A stretch of 64,000 bases of DNA from QHXW01 sp035297145 (GTDB lineage: Bacteria; Acidobacteriota; Terriglobia; Bryobacterales; Bryobacteraceae). Position 1 is the first letter of the stretch; each line of letters opens with the position of its first letter. The notes beneath the pieces were generated by a model. That model searched no databases, had not been told where the DNA came from, and saw only the letters and a program-made list of their open reading frames with translations. Made by a program: the position numbers and the translations under genes. Below are positions 49,401 to 58,001 of this stretch, piece by piece. The stretch lies in contig DATGZN010000006.1 of NCBI GenBank assembly GCA_035297145.1, positions 1 to 64,000 of the forward strand, in the 5' to 3' direction.

Positions 49401-49908
49401 TGTTGCTCGTCGCGGAATAGCCCGGAGTTAGCGCAAATGCGAATGCCTCGGCATCCCTGCCCCCGAAGGCATTCAGCGGCAGATCGGTAACTACGTCGCC
49501 TTTCAGGTTTGTCCCGATGGTCGGAGTCTCCTTGTCCAGAATCGGCGCCTCTGCAGTCACCGTCACCGAATCACTAAGGGAACCTAGCGCCAGCGTCTCA
49601 TTCAATTGGGCGACCTTGGTCGAGTCCAGCGATATGCCTGGAACCTCGATCGGCTTGAATCCATCCTTCTTGAACTCGAGGGAATAAGTTCCTGGGAAAA
49701 GATTGAGAATCGCGTAGATACCTGAGTCGTTGGTGACGGTGCGGCTCTTGACTCCGGTAGCAACGTTCTTCGCCGTCACGTCGACACCCGTGACCGACGC
49801 TCCACTGGGGTCGGTTACGGTACCTGTAATCTCGGCGCGATTCCCTTGCGCCAGCAGCATCGCCGGAGCCAAAAATAAAGTTCCGGTCGCCAGATACAAT
49901 CTGTTCAT
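46399..49908 (-). CDS. Oar-like TonB-dependent receptor with carboxypeptidase regulatory domain
   Basis: A 1169-residue outer-membrane protein. After the signal peptide (to LLAQGN) comes a carboxypeptidase regulatory-like beta-sandwich (ITGTVTDPSGASVTGVDVTA to EFKKDGFKP), a plug-like region (PLNAFGGRDAEAFAFALTPG) and a long beta-barrel ending in Phe-Gln-Trp, a typical outer-membrane insertion end. Such receptors take up large ligands in acidobacteria. The start at 49908 is set by an AGGGGGG site five bases upstream and by the signal peptide; the open frame runs on to 50082 without sense. The downstream coupled genes suggest a glycan substrate. It is divergent from the sigma/anti-sigma operon. 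Confidence 0.9.
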   Translation of the reverse strand: MNRLYLATGTLFLAPAMLLAQGNRAEITGTVTDPSGASVTGVDVTAKNVATGVKSRTVTNDSGIYAILNLFPGTYSLEFKKDGFKPIEVPGISLDSTKVAQLNETLALGSLSDSVTVTAEAPILDKETPTIGTNLKGDVVTDLPLNAFGGRDAEAFAFALTPGYSATSNTYEAVINGTQVFTKDFTVDGTSGTATIQGDSIEIGPSMEAIQEVEIQTSGLAAVNSITNGGVVMFNLKSGTNQFHGSAFGYGHNEILDARVWGNPTKPKSRFWNYGVSAGGPIIKNKTFIYGTFERYQQHDFTLGPLGNNTGAASVPTAAFLNGDFSALLNTSTKLGTDVHGNPIYAGAIFNPADPGAVFADNKIPSSMFSPVSEKIAALYQKYYTPQINSLVGNDRILALPAGASQTPNQGVIKLDHNHTERNHLSGSWIYDHRPRLNEDCGGVWQEGSTDGGPLACARNQLTVSNEFRASDSFSITPNLLNVFNATYNRYWNGSVPAEAGTNWPSQLGLGNTGVSNFPVINFGATINGINTTSIGNSWQGFYIGSTFIYGDTLSWTKGKHAFTFGGDFRAMQISSQAGSGALSFNFSNNSTGAASASYANQVGFGFASFLLGDVQSASESTPLDLYGRRKAMDLFAQDNWKLTPKLTVTIGLRWDATFRFHEKYGHWANFDLSAIDPNLGIPGAIAYAKGGGDSFEKNEDWHNFGPQIGFAYSPWKKVVFRGSFGILYVPIGIQYYEGVPYGYAPGFRGTNAASASFNWNSGYPGVYTPGTMTTTPPITQFPVVTVDPNALKAGYTDTFNIGVQYELTPTMRIEGSYIGNRGHHLQDSALNNNQANASTFFNLINSGNGFNYVCDKGIAAKYGVPFPYAGFCAPAVSAIAPYPQLSAAETTYWFYPTLYYVGLPLGQSYYDSMVLHLVKQMSSGLTMNISYTLSRNLSDTFNNFGDSYDVAGIQNFANLSEAAHTLSAYDQTHTVKSAITYDLPFGKGRKLLANQSRLINGLVSGWRVSGVMLYASGKPLTFYSSNYYYYPAWAATYVNYNLAGYGGRKFNPGSFEQPTGNDPAPNGDLYFPASVATNPAYGQLGSGPARISALRDFGLANEDASLLKYMSFGADGKYKLQFRVEFYNIFNRHGFADPDTSLTSKTFGYVTGVNSTPRNGQFGARFQW

Positions 49909-49913
49909 GTGTT

Positions 49914-49920
49914 CCCCCCT
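49914..49920 (-). promoter_or_regulatory. Ribosome binding site of the Oar-like receptor
   Basis: AGGGGGG on the minus strand, five bases before the ATG at 49908. It supports this start over the longer open frame. Confidence 0.6.
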
Positions 49921-50090
49921 GCCTGAAGCCGCGCTGGCGGAGGTGTACTCCACCGCCCAGACGCATCTCTGTCGGACTAATGACGAGCAACCCGCCGATT
50001 TCTTTACGCCCAAGCCTTTTTTTTCCGGCCGCCTCGTAGCACTTCTCGGGAATCCGATCCCCATGATATGATCTCTGCACAACTGTGTTT

Positions 50091-50708
50091 ATGTGGTTTT
50101 CGCAAGCAATCCCCGTTGCTTCGCTTGCATCACCCGCGGGTTCGGACGGTCGTCTGCTTTCGCTGCGGAAACAAGTGTTAATCGGCCCAGCGCAAGCGCT
50201 GGTCGATCAAGCCCAGCGGGAAGTTTCGGAGCTTTACGCCGAGAGTGCGGCGGAGTTTTTCAGCTATGCGCTGGCGCTGATTCGTAACGAGGAGTTGGCT
50301 CGTGATGCGCTTCAGGAGGGATTCATCCGCTATTTCGTGGCTCTGTGTAACGGCGAGAAGGTAGCCGTTCCCCGTGCGTGGATTTACCGTGTGATTCGCA
50401 ATTATCTGTTGGACAGAATAAAGGAATTCCGGACGCGGCAAGAGCGAAGCTTGGAACAGGTTCGCTCCTGTTCGGATCAGATGCAGGATGTCGAAGGCAA
50501 CTACTTTCGCAGTGAGGTGCTGGCTCTCGTTGAAAATACGCTGACGGCGAGGGAGCTTCAGTGCTTCCGGCTGAGGAGCGAGGGGCTTCACTATGACGAG
50601 ATTGCCTCCACGCTGAAGCTGCGGTCCGGTACTGTTGGCGCACTCACCTCTCGCGCGGTCCGAAAGATACGCACGGCGATCGGCCGGAACGGACGGGACG
50701 CATGGTAA
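50091..50708 (+). CDS. ECF-type RNA polymerase sigma factor
   Basis: A 205-residue sigma-70-like ECF factor. Region 2 is FFSYALALIRNEELARDALQ and FVALCNGEKVAVPRAWIYRV; region 4 is LTARELQCFRLRSEGLHYDEI and TVGALTSRAVRKIRTAI, a helix-turn-helix. ATG 50091 is used; GTG 50085 is possible. The stop overlaps the anti-sigma gene by seven bases. It may control the divergent TonB receptor, as ECF systems often do, but no promoter motif was proven. Confidence 0.87.
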   Translation: MWFSQAIPVASLASPAGSDGRLLSLRKQVLIGPAQALVDQAQREVSELYAESAAEFFSYALALIRNEELARDALQEGFIRYFVALCNGEKVAVPRAWIYRVIRNYLLDRIKEFRTRQERSLEQVRSCSDQMQDVEGNYFRSEVLALVENTLTARELQCFRLRSEGLHYDEIASTLKLRSGTVGALTSRAVRKIRTAIGRNGRDAW

Positions 50709-51226
50709 GACGCTTGCTCACATGGGCGTGGCGCCGCGCTATTCCCGGCCTGCACCCCGGGATCGAGGACATCCTGGCTTGGGTTGACGGTGATTTGGCT
50801 CTCGCGGAGCACTGGGCTCTAGAAGCTCACCTGGCAGTCTGTCGGAAATGTGATGAGGATGCCCGCACCCTTCGCGAAGCCCAGACTCATTTGCGCCAGA
50901 TTGGCTCGGAACAGCGAAACCGCCAGGCGATTCTTTTGAACGATGGGCTCTGCAATCTGGAAGCCAGTATGCGTGTCTGGTCTGCGTTGCGAGGCCTTCC
51001 ACCGGAGATCCCGCACCGCAACTTTCTGAGAAACTCGGTCAACCTGCGTTCGACGCGAGCGGTAGAACTCTACTTTGGGCAGGAGGCCGCCAATCGCATT
51101 GCACGCTCCGCTAAACTCGGCGCGCACGAACCGCATCTTCTACCCGCAATCAAGCCGCTGTTTAGCGCCTTCCTGGGAAGGAGGGCAGCCGAATCCGTAG
51201 CTCGCCATATCGTGCGCACGGTTTAA
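50702..51226 (+). CDS. Putative zinc-finger anti-sigma factor
   Basis: A 174-residue protein. LEAHLAVCRKC fits the His-x3-Cys-x2-Cys pattern of zinc anti-sigma domains, after a helix (GIEDILAWVDGDLALAEHWA). Unlike many it has no transmembrane helix; the C-terminal half (RAVELYFGQEAANRIARSAK) is helical and soluble, so it may be cytoplasmic or act with the membrane protein encoded three bases downstream. It overlaps the sigma gene, the usual arrangement. Confidence 0.75.
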   Translation: MVRRLLTWAWRRAIPGLHPGIEDILAWVDGDLALAEHWALEAHLAVCRKCDEDARTLREAQTHLRQIGSEQRNRQAILLNDGLCNLEASMRVWSALRGLPPEIPHRNFLRNSVNLRSTRAVELYFGQEAANRIARSAKLGAHEPHLLPAIKPLFSAFLGRRAAESVARHIVRTV

Positions 51227-51229
51227 ACT

Positions 51230-52189
51230 ATGCCTTCTCGTTTCACTGCCGTCGTGAACTTTCTGCTGCGCGAGGATGCCGCTCCGCGCCGCATCGTTTG
51301 CAGCACCGCTGTCCTTCTGCTCGCCGGTGTATGCGCGTTTGCGGCCTGGTGGCACACCGGCAATCCTGCCTGGATTCGCGCTTACTTTTACTATCCCGGA
51401 GCCTTGTTCTTTATCGCGTGCAGTCTGCTCGAAGTATCACTCAGTTATCGCTGTTGGCGGCAGTTCTCATCGGGAGACCTGCTGCGCCCCGCCTGGTTTC
51501 TGATCCTTCTGTCCGCTGTATCTCGATTAATCGGAGGATTCGTCCGCCACATTGGTGGTCTTGAGTCATGGCTTAATCCTCTGTCCTACCTGCCTTCCGG
51601 TTGGAGTCACTTACTCACACAGCGCGCATTCGAGATAGGCGAGCTGTTCAGTCCTCTATCGATGGCTTTGTTGGCCGTCGGACTGATTCAGGTGCTTCGG
51701 GCTTGCCGCCGCAATGGCGTCCTCGGCAAATTACGGCCGACGGACTTAGTCCTCCTGGCTGGAATTACTTTCTATACGGTCTATTACTTCTCTCAGGTTG
51801 TTCTCTCTCCCCTTCACCCGGAAGGGCCTGTCACTTTAAGAAAAATCATCGCGTGGAGCAGCGATCCGCTCCTCTGCATATTGTTGCTGGAAGCCATTCT
51901 CATTCGCCGATCCACCGCCAACCTCGGCTGGGGATGGATCTCGCGCTGCTGGATGTCTTACACTGCCGCCATTCTTTTGACCTCTCTCGGAGACATTGGC
52001 TTGTGGGCTTCCGCAAACGGTCTCGTGCCCTATTGGCTGGAAGCGGCTTCCTGGTATGTTTGGTTCGTGGCCAGCGCTTCCTACGCTCTAGGACCGGCCT
52101 ACCAGCTCCAGGCCATGTTTTGCGCCGCTGATGAAACTCGTTTCGACGCAGCGCTGCTGGCGTGCTCGGAAGCGCCTGTGTTCATGTGA
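51230..52189 (+). CDS. Polytopic membrane protein of unknown function
   Basis: A 319-residue protein with about seven or eight hydrophobic helices, for example CSTAVLLLAGVCAFAAWW, YYPGALFFIACSLLEVSL, LLAGITFYTVYYFSQVVL and WISRCWMSYTAAILLTSL. No family motif is recognised. It lies three bases after the anti-sigma gene, so it may be part of the signal-sensing side of that sigma system, which is inference. Confidence 0.72.
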   Translation: MPSRFTAVVNFLLREDAAPRRIVCSTAVLLLAGVCAFAAWWHTGNPAWIRAYFYYPGALFFIACSLLEVSLSYRCWRQFSSGDLLRPAWFLILLSAVSRLIGGFVRHIGGLESWLNPLSYLPSGWSHLLTQRAFEIGELFSPLSMALLAVGLIQVLRACRRNGVLGKLRPTDLVLLAGITFYTVYYFSQVVLSPLHPEGPVTLRKIIAWSSDPLLCILLLEAILIRRSTANLGWGWISRCWMSYTAAILLTSLGDIGLWASANGLVPYWLEAASWYVWFVASASYALGPAYQLQAMFCAADETRFDAALLACSEAPVFM

Positions 52190-52195
52190 TTCCCG

Positions 52196-53443
52196 GTGAG
52201 CTGGTGCGCTCCAAGGCTGGTATGCGCTGCGCTATTGTTCTCTCTGTCACTGCAAGCGCAGTCAGTCAGTACCGTCGCAGATCTGGAAGCTTCCGCCAGC
52301 CAGCGCCTGGCCGCTCACGACGCAACCGGCGCGCTTCGAGCTTACCAAAAACTGGCTGAGTTGGTCCCGAAATCTGCGGTCTATCAGGACCAGATCGGAT
52401 TTCTTCTCGCCGCCACTAACCGCTCCGCGGAAGCCATTCCTCACTTCCGTCATGCCACCGAGCTGGATCCCAAAATGTCGCAAGCATGGTATCACCTGGG
52501 GGCGGCGCTATGGTTGGCCAAGCAAGCCGATCCCGCGATGCATGCCCTTCAGAAGGCCGTGGCGCTCGCTCCGCAAAATGGCGATTATCTGTTTCGCCTC
52601 GGCTCCGCCTATTACGAAACCGGACGTTACGCGGAAGCCGCCCACGAGCTCGCACAGGCGGCCCGGCAACTGCCCTCTAACGGGGTGGTTTGGAAAACGC
52701 TGGCCGGAGCGTATGAGCAGCAAGGCCGCTTCAAGGAGGCCCGCGACGCCTATCGGCAGGCTGTCCAACTCGATCCTAACGACGCCGCGGTTCGGAACGC
52801 CTACGCCAATGCGTTAGTGAGGTCCGGGAATCCGGCCGCCGGCCTCCAGGAATTTCGTCGCGTTCTCGAGTACGATCCGGACAATGTGCGGATTCAGGTG
52901 AACGTTGGTTACGCATACATCGCCGCTGGAGATTTCCAGGCCGCTATCAAGTACCTAACTGGAGTAACTCGGAATCATCCCGATGACGCCGGCGCGCACT
53001 ATGACTTAGGCGTCGCCTACAAATCGATTGACGACTTGGCGCACGCGCGCGTGGAACTGGAGCAAGCCGTCCATCTGGATCCGGCACTTGCCGAGGCTCA
53101 CTACACCCTGGCGCTGACCTATATTGACGCCGGGGTCCCCGACAAGGCTGTCGAACAGTTGCGGGCAGCCGTGACGCATCGCCCTGCTTACATCGAGGCT
53201 TGGTATATTCTCGGTACCACCCTGAAGCAGCAAGGTGATGCGGATGGCGCTATCGAAGCACTCAGGCGCTCGGTCACACTCGATGATCAGAATGCGCCCG
53301 CCTGGAACAATTTGGGGCTGCTTTTGCGGCGCAAGGGCGACACGGCCGGCGCTCAGGAGGCTTTCGCCAAAGCCGCTGCTATTCGAAAGGCGGAGGAGCA
53401 GGAGAAAGAAAAGCACCTTCAGCAAGGCACGAAGCGCCCGTGA
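52196..53443 (+). CDS. Secreted TPR-repeat protein
   Basis: A 415-residue protein with a signal peptide (GTG start; cleavage near LQAQS) and about ten TPR units, for example AWYHLGAALWLAKQADPAMH, AVRNAYANALVRSGNPAAGL and AEAHYTLALTYIDAGVPDKA, ending in a charged Lys/Glu tail. TPRs hold protein complexes together. It closes the sigma operon with a six-base gap and is a paralogue of the TPR gene at 58097. Confidence 0.85.
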   Translation: MSWCAPRLVCAALLFSLSLQAQSVSTVADLEASASQRLAAHDATGALRAYQKLAELVPKSAVYQDQIGFLLAATNRSAEAIPHFRHATELDPKMSQAWYHLGAALWLAKQADPAMHALQKAVALAPQNGDYLFRLGSAYYETGRYAEAAHELAQAARQLPSNGVVWKTLAGAYEQQGRFKEARDAYRQAVQLDPNDAAVRNAYANALVRSGNPAAGLQEFRRVLEYDPDNVRIQVNVGYAYIAAGDFQAAIKYLTGVTRNHPDDAGAHYDLGVAYKSIDDLAHARVELEQAVHLDPALAEAHYTLALTYIDAGVPDKAVEQLRAAVTHRPAYIEAWYILGTTLKQQGDADGAIEALRRSVTLDDQNAPAWNNLGLLLRRKGDTAGAQEAFAKAAAIRKAEEQEKEKHLQQGTKRP

Positions 53444-53455
53444 GCCGGTGCGGCA

Positions 53456-53914
53456 TCAGAACAAGAATCCTGCTACTTGTTCCGCGACCTTGCGCGCCTT
53501 CTCGCGTAGCCCGGCTGGCGTGGCCCCACGATCGTCGGTGCTGACGCGAACGAGGAAAGCCTGGTTTCGCACCCGCCCGACTACCTGCTCCGCTATCTGC
53601 CCCTGCTTGCCGGAATGCGTGCACGCTACCGCCTCATTACCGATTGCTTTCAGTGCTTCCGCACCACTTCCGCACTGCGCTGCGCGTGACGCAAATTCGC
53701 GTGGCGTCGCCAAAGTGTCTACCTCGATCCGCAATGCCGATTTGGATGAGTCATCCCGCCGGACAAACTCACAGGTACCCTGTGTAACATTAGCCGTCAC
53801 CGCGCCGCCTAATACGCCTGCCGCGGTGGCTGCATTCAGCCAAGGACACTTCACTTCCGCGGCACAGATCAAAGGTAGCAAGGCTGCTGTCAGTAGCAAT
53901 CGCACAGACTTCAT
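53456..53914 (-). CDS. Small secreted protein of unknown function
   Basis: A 152-residue exported protein (signal peptide to LICAAE). Four Cys in the mature part (KCPWL, GTCEFV, AQCGS, VACTH) could form two disulfides. The pattern of a small alpha/beta domain with REFASRAAQ and a late IAEQVVGRVRNQAFLVRVS strand recalls secreted DUF3558-like proteins, but no family is certain. It starts three bases after the end of the ASPIC gene and is last in that operon. Confidence 0.7.
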   Translation of the reverse strand: MKSVRLLLTAALLPLICAAEVKCPWLNAATAAGVLGGAVTANVTQGTCEFVRRDDSSKSALRIEVDTLATPREFASRAAQCGSGAEALKAIGNEAVACTHSGKQGQIAEQVVGRVRNQAFLVRVSTDDRGATPAGLREKARKVAEQVAGFLF

Positions 53915-53917
53915 CGC

Positions 53918-55768
53918 TTAGCTGCGCTTTCCGGCAGGAGTCAGAGTTTCGGCCTTCAGGATCTTGCCGCCTTCCTGGATCACGTAAAGGCGGTTGACTT
54001 CCAGATCCTTCAATTGGTCCACCTGTCCACTCAGCCAGCGAATCTCCACTAAGTCAACCTTGGCCGCCTCTTCCAGCCCGAAGTGCATGCGCATGTCATT
54101 CTGCGAGAAGTAACTGCCGCCGCTGCGTAGCTCGTCCATCTGTGACAGCGCCTTCTCCGCAGTCGGTTTTGTCTTAGCCACTACGGTAACCCGGCTGCCA
54201 ATACCGGTGCGATTCGATTTCACGCCCTGGAGCTTGATTTTGATCCAGTTCCGGTGCAGCGTGGAGTCGCAGCGCAAGAGTTGAGGAATGGCGTTAACGC
54301 AGTTTACTGCCACATCGATATCGCCGTCGTTGTCGTAGTCCCCGAACGCGCATCCGCGTGCCGGAGCATTCTCCAGGATGCCGGGACCCCCCTTGTCCGT
54401 CACTTCTTCGAAACGCCCATTCTGTAAGTTGCGGTAAAGATACTTGTGTTCCGCATACTTTAAATCCGCGTTGGATTTGTCGACCTCAGGATAGACGTGG
54501 CCGTTTGACATCAAAATATCCAGCCATCCGTCATTGTCCATATCGAAGAAGCCCACGCCCCAGCCGAGGAGCCGCGTATTGACTCCTATTCCGCTCGGAT
54601 AAGTGCGGTCCTCAAATGTCGCATCGCCCAGGTTGGTATAGAGCGAATCGGTGTCTCCCGCGAAGTTAGTCTTCACCACATCCAGATTGCCGTCGCGGTT
54701 GTAATCGCCGATCGAGACACCCATCCCTGCTTGCGGCTTGCCCTCGGGAGATAGCGCCGCTCCGGATTCGATGGCGATGTCCTTAAAGGTCCCGTCTTTC
54801 TGATTCTGATAAAGTGTGGCCGTACTCGAGTCGTTAGCGACATAGATATCCGGCCAGCCGTCGTTGTCCAGGTCGGACGCGGCCACGCTCAAGCCGTAAG
54901 TGCCTTGCGTGTTCCAGATGCCGGCCTTCTCGCTGACGTCACTGAAGGTGCCGTTTCCATTGTTGTGGTACAAGAAATTCTTGGCGCCACGCAATCCGGG
55001 CGGGCCGCAGGCCACCAGCAGACCTTTGTAAGTGCACGGACCTGCCTCCGGTGGGGGAGCTGTCTTCAAGTCAAAATCGACATAGTTGGCCACGAATAGA
55101 TCCAGGTGCCCATCTTTGTCGTAATCCACAAACGTGCAGCCAGTGTTCCAACGGGTCTTTGGACCGGGCTGAATCAGGCCCGCCTCTTTGGTTACATCGG
55201 CAAAAGTCCCGTCGCCATGATTGCGGTACAGCGCGTTCTGCCCCCAGTAAGTCACGAACAGATCATCGTAGCCGTCGTTATTATAGTCTCCCACGCAGCA
55301 GGCTTGTCCCCATCCAGTGCGATGCTCCAGGCCCGACCCCTTGGTCACCTCGGTGAACGTACCATCGCGATTATTCTTGAATAGGTGGCAGCGCGGTTCC
55401 TTCCCGGCCGGAAATCCTTCCAGCCGCCAGCCATTAACCAGGAAAACATCCAACCAGCCATCCTGGTCGAAATCGTAGAATGCCAGACCGCAACCCGTCG
55501 TTTCGAGAAGGTATTTGTTCGTCCCCTCTCCGCCATAGATGGTCTTGACCGCAAGGCCGGATTCCTTGACTAAGTCCACGAAGCTGACTCCCAACGGAGT
55601 ACCTTCGATCGGCGACTTAGGACCAGGAGCAGCCGCCTTGGGCTTGGCGTCATAACTACGCTCAATCGGTCCCGGTAGTTTCTGCCCAAGCGCCAGTAAA
55701 TCAGAAAAAGGCAGCACTAAGGCAGTGCGGCTTAAAGAACGAACAAATCGCCGGCGAGTCCCGCTCAA
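53918..55768 (-). CDS. FG-GAP/ASPIC-UnbV (CRTAC1-like) secreted protein
   Basis: A 616-residue exported propeller protein. A Tat-like leader (SGTRRRFVRSLSRTAL) is followed by seven or so FG-GAP/VCBS repeats, each with a calcium-type loop such as DFDQDGWLDVFL, DYNNDGYDDLFV, DYDKDGHLDLFV and DYDNDGDIDVAV. The last 110 residues are an ASPIC/UnbV domain (GIGSRVTVVA, HFGLEEAAKVDLVEIRWLSG). Such proteins bind ligands or partners outside the cell. The start is TTG at 55768, supported by AGAGGAG eight bases upstream; the open frame to 55948 runs into the cytochrome gene. It lies 34 bases after the cytochrome-TPR gene. Confidence 0.88.
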   Translation of the reverse strand: MSGTRRRFVRSLSRTALVLPFSDLLALGQKLPGPIERSYDAKPKAAAPGPKSPIEGTPLGVSFVDLVKESGLAVKTIYGGEGTNKYLLETTGCGLAFYDFDQDGWLDVFLVNGWRLEGFPAGKEPRCHLFKNNRDGTFTEVTKGSGLEHRTGWGQACCVGDYNNDGYDDLFVTYWGQNALYRNHGDGTFADVTKEAGLIQPGPKTRWNTGCTFVDYDKDGHLDLFVANYVDFDLKTAPPPEAGPCTYKGLLVACGPPGLRGAKNFLYHNNGNGTFSDVSEKAGIWNTQGTYGLSVAASDLDNDGWPDIYVANDSSTATLYQNQKDGTFKDIAIESGAALSPEGKPQAGMGVSIGDYNRDGNLDVVKTNFAGDTDSLYTNLGDATFEDRTYPSGIGVNTRLLGWGVGFFDMDNDGWLDILMSNGHVYPEVDKSNADLKYAEHKYLYRNLQNGRFEEVTDKGGPGILENAPARGCAFGDYDNDGDIDVAVNCVNAIPQLLRCDSTLHRNWIKIKLQGVKSNRTGIGSRVTVVAKTKPTAEKALSQMDELRSGGSYFSQNDMRMHFGLEEAAKVDLVEIRWLSGQVDQLKDLEVNRLYVIQEGGKILKAETLTPAGKRS

Positions 55769-55776
55769 ATCAATAT

Positions 55777-55783
55777 CTCCTCT
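55777..55783 (-). promoter_or_regulatory. Ribosome binding site deciding a TTG start
   Basis: AGAGGAG on the minus strand, eight bases before the TTG at 55768. No ATG or GTG in the frame has a comparable site, and the TTG begins the signal peptide. Confidence 0.6.
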
Positions 55784-55802
55784 AATCTTTGCTTCTCTCG
55801 AA

Positions 55803-58001
55803 TTATTGTTGGCCGCCGGAAGCGGTGGCCGGATGCGACAAATCTGTGTGCATGTGCCACGGCACGCTCTCCGTCGAGATCTCCGGATGTTTGCGCAGAA
55901 ACTCCAACGAATATGTCGGCGCTCCTGGATCCACCTGCTTGGTCGCAAAAGACGCTGCTTCTTCAGCAGCCTTGTCCTTCATCCCCATGCGCCGGTACAA
56001 CACCGCCAGGTTGTAATGCGCCGCGAGATCGTCGGGATCAATCCGCTGCAACGCCTCAAACTGTTGCCGCGCCTCGTCGTAACTATGCCGCTGATAGTAG
56101 GCAATCCCCAGTTCCCGCCGAGGGTCACGCGCTTGCGGATATTGCTCCACTACTCGCTGGAGATCCGCAACTTCTTCGTCATCGTGTCCTTCCCGCCGTT
56201 CTACCAGCGCCAGATAGTAAAGCGCGCGCGCATTGTTGGGACTCAGTTCCAAAGCCTTCTCCAGGCTGGGCCGCGCTGAAGAGTACTTTTCCCATTCGAT
56301 ATAAGCAAGTCCAATATTCGTGTAACCGTCCGCGTAATCCGGACGTAACTTCACCACCTGCTCGAACGCGTGCATAGAATCTGCATATTGCAGTTGGTCT
56401 AGGTACGCGATGCCCAGGTTATTCCAGCGCATCCAATCGGCATTATCCTGCCGGTCCGGAGTTGTCGCCGGGTTATCTCCGAGATTGAAGGCGCGCGTGC
56501 GTGAGGCAAGCTCGACGACCGGGTAGGCAGGGTGGTCGCTGCCAAAGATATTATTCAGGTAACTTTGGCGCAGGTGGCGATAATTCACGCGGGCCGTTGC
56601 CGTAAGTGGCCCCTTAACTCCCGCCGGAATCTGAAACTCATAGCGGATCAGCGCGGAGCGGCCCGATTGTATCGTGTTGTCATAGGCCACGGAGTGAATA
56701 GTCCAGACCTTATGGTTATCCACGAATTCACCTTCGCTTGTCACCGGCCGGTTGGTGAAGCTATGCGCCCGCTCGTCCAGTGAGCCATCCGGTTTCAAAA
56801 AGCCGCTGTGATAAATCTCCCGTCCCCCGGCATCACTCACCTGGAATTCCACCCATGGCTCATAGAGGTCACGTACTTCGGGAACCAGCGAATGGCCGAT
56901 GTCCTTGTTCTGAATCACCACCATCACCTGTACGGTTTCGCCCGGCGCCAGGTGAAAGGCTGTGGTGCCGAGCGGCGCAGTCACGCCATCTTCTCCACGC
57001 TTCTGGATCCCAAACAGATCCACATTCAAGTACCTGCCGGACTTGAGAAACTCCACCGTCTTCTCCAATTGCTCGTCGAAACCGTAGTAGAAGGGCACCG
57101 CTGTGTTGCCCGCCGGCCACCGGTGTGAAACCAGAGTGCCATGCTTGGCGCCGTCGTCTTTGAGCTTCAGGGTGGCCCGCGGCATATGGCAGTCCTGGCA
57201 CGTGGTGAAGCCCGCTTGGTAAAACGTCAGCGGATTGCGGTTAGAAAACTTCGAATTTTGCCATTCGTCATACACCGTGAACGCGCGGATGAACTTGTAG
57301 TCGTTTAGTGGATTCGGCAGGTTGGCCTTGTGGCAAGCCGCACAGAACTCCGGCGTCCGGTAGAAACCTTGCATCACCGCGCGCGAGTGGCGGTCGGGGT
57401 GTTTGCGGATCTCTTCATCCGGCACTATGCCGGGAATCCGGTTGCCATCCTCATCCACCATGACCGACGGAATGCCCAAAACAAATCCGCCGTTCCCGCT
57501 GGTTGAATCGAGCTTCTGAATGGAATGGCACGTGGTGCAATTCAGGCCGTCCTCGTCGAAGCTGCGATCGACTTGTGAATCCTGAGTCAACCCGCCCGCA
57601 AGCACGCCGATCGGGTTGTGACAACTATCGCAGTGCCGCGTGAATTCGATCCCCTTGGTGCGTGCCAGGATGTTGACGCTCGTCCGGTAGAAGGGCGTGC
57701 GAAAAGAGTTGGAATGCAGCGCCTGGCGCCACTGGCTGTACGCTTCCGCGTGGCAGCTCCCGCAGTATTCCGCGCTCGGAAATGCGCTGGGCGGCATGAA
57801 GTCGTTGCCCTCCGCTGCCAAGTTTCCGGGTGTGGAAATCTTGTCCTTTCCGAACCGGAAATTGTAAGTCGCACGGACCTTGGCGGCATATGCCGCGCGG
57901 TCGCTGTTCTCGTCTTGCTGTGCCCACCCTATCGCTGCTGAGAGCGTGATGCCCGTGAGGACAGCCACTGCCCGAAGCCCTCGCCCAGTTTTGAGCCGCA
58001 T
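55803..58001 (-). CDS. Pentaheme cytochrome c fused to TPR domain
   Basis: A 732-residue secreted protein. After the signal peptide (to GWAQQ) five CxxCH heme sites follow: Cys80, Cys124, Cys155, Cys220 and Cys268 as first Cys. Spacing and surrounding His fit a cytochrome c554-like fold. A beta-rich part (about 330-500) and then at least four TPR units (MRWNNLGIAYLDQLQYADSM, GYTNIGLAYIEWEKYSSARP) follow. It would carry electrons in the periplasm and bind partners through TPRs; donor and acceptor are unknown. First gene of the operon with the ASPIC and small secreted genes. Confidence 0.88.
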   Translation of the reverse strand: MRLKTGRGLRAVAVLTGITLSAAIGWAQQDENSDRAAYAAKVRATYNFRFGKDKISTPGNLAAEGNDFMPPSAFPSAEYCGSCHAEAYSQWRQALHSNSFRTPFYRTSVNILARTKGIEFTRHCDSCHNPIGVLAGGLTQDSQVDRSFDEDGLNCTTCHSIQKLDSTSGNGGFVLGIPSVMVDEDGNRIPGIVPDEEIRKHPDRHSRAVMQGFYRTPEFCAACHKANLPNPLNDYKFIRAFTVYDEWQNSKFSNRNPLTFYQAGFTTCQDCHMPRATLKLKDDGAKHGTLVSHRWPAGNTAVPFYYGFDEQLEKTVEFLKSGRYLNVDLFGIQKRGEDGVTAPLGTTAFHLAPGETVQVMVVIQNKDIGHSLVPEVRDLYEPWVEFQVSDAGGREIYHSGFLKPDGSLDERAHSFTNRPVTSEGEFVDNHKVWTIHSVAYDNTIQSGRSALIRYEFQIPAGVKGPLTATARVNYRHLRQSYLNNIFGSDHPAYPVVELASRTRAFNLGDNPATTPDRQDNADWMRWNNLGIAYLDQLQYADSMHAFEQVVKLRPDYADGYTNIGLAYIEWEKYSSARPSLEKALELSPNNARALYYLALVERREGHDDEEVADLQRVVEQYPQARDPRRELGIAYYQRHSYDEARQQFEALQRIDPDDLAAHYNLAVLYRRMGMKDKAAEEAASFATKQVDPGAPTYSLEFLRKHPEISTESVPWHMHTDLSHPATASGGQQ

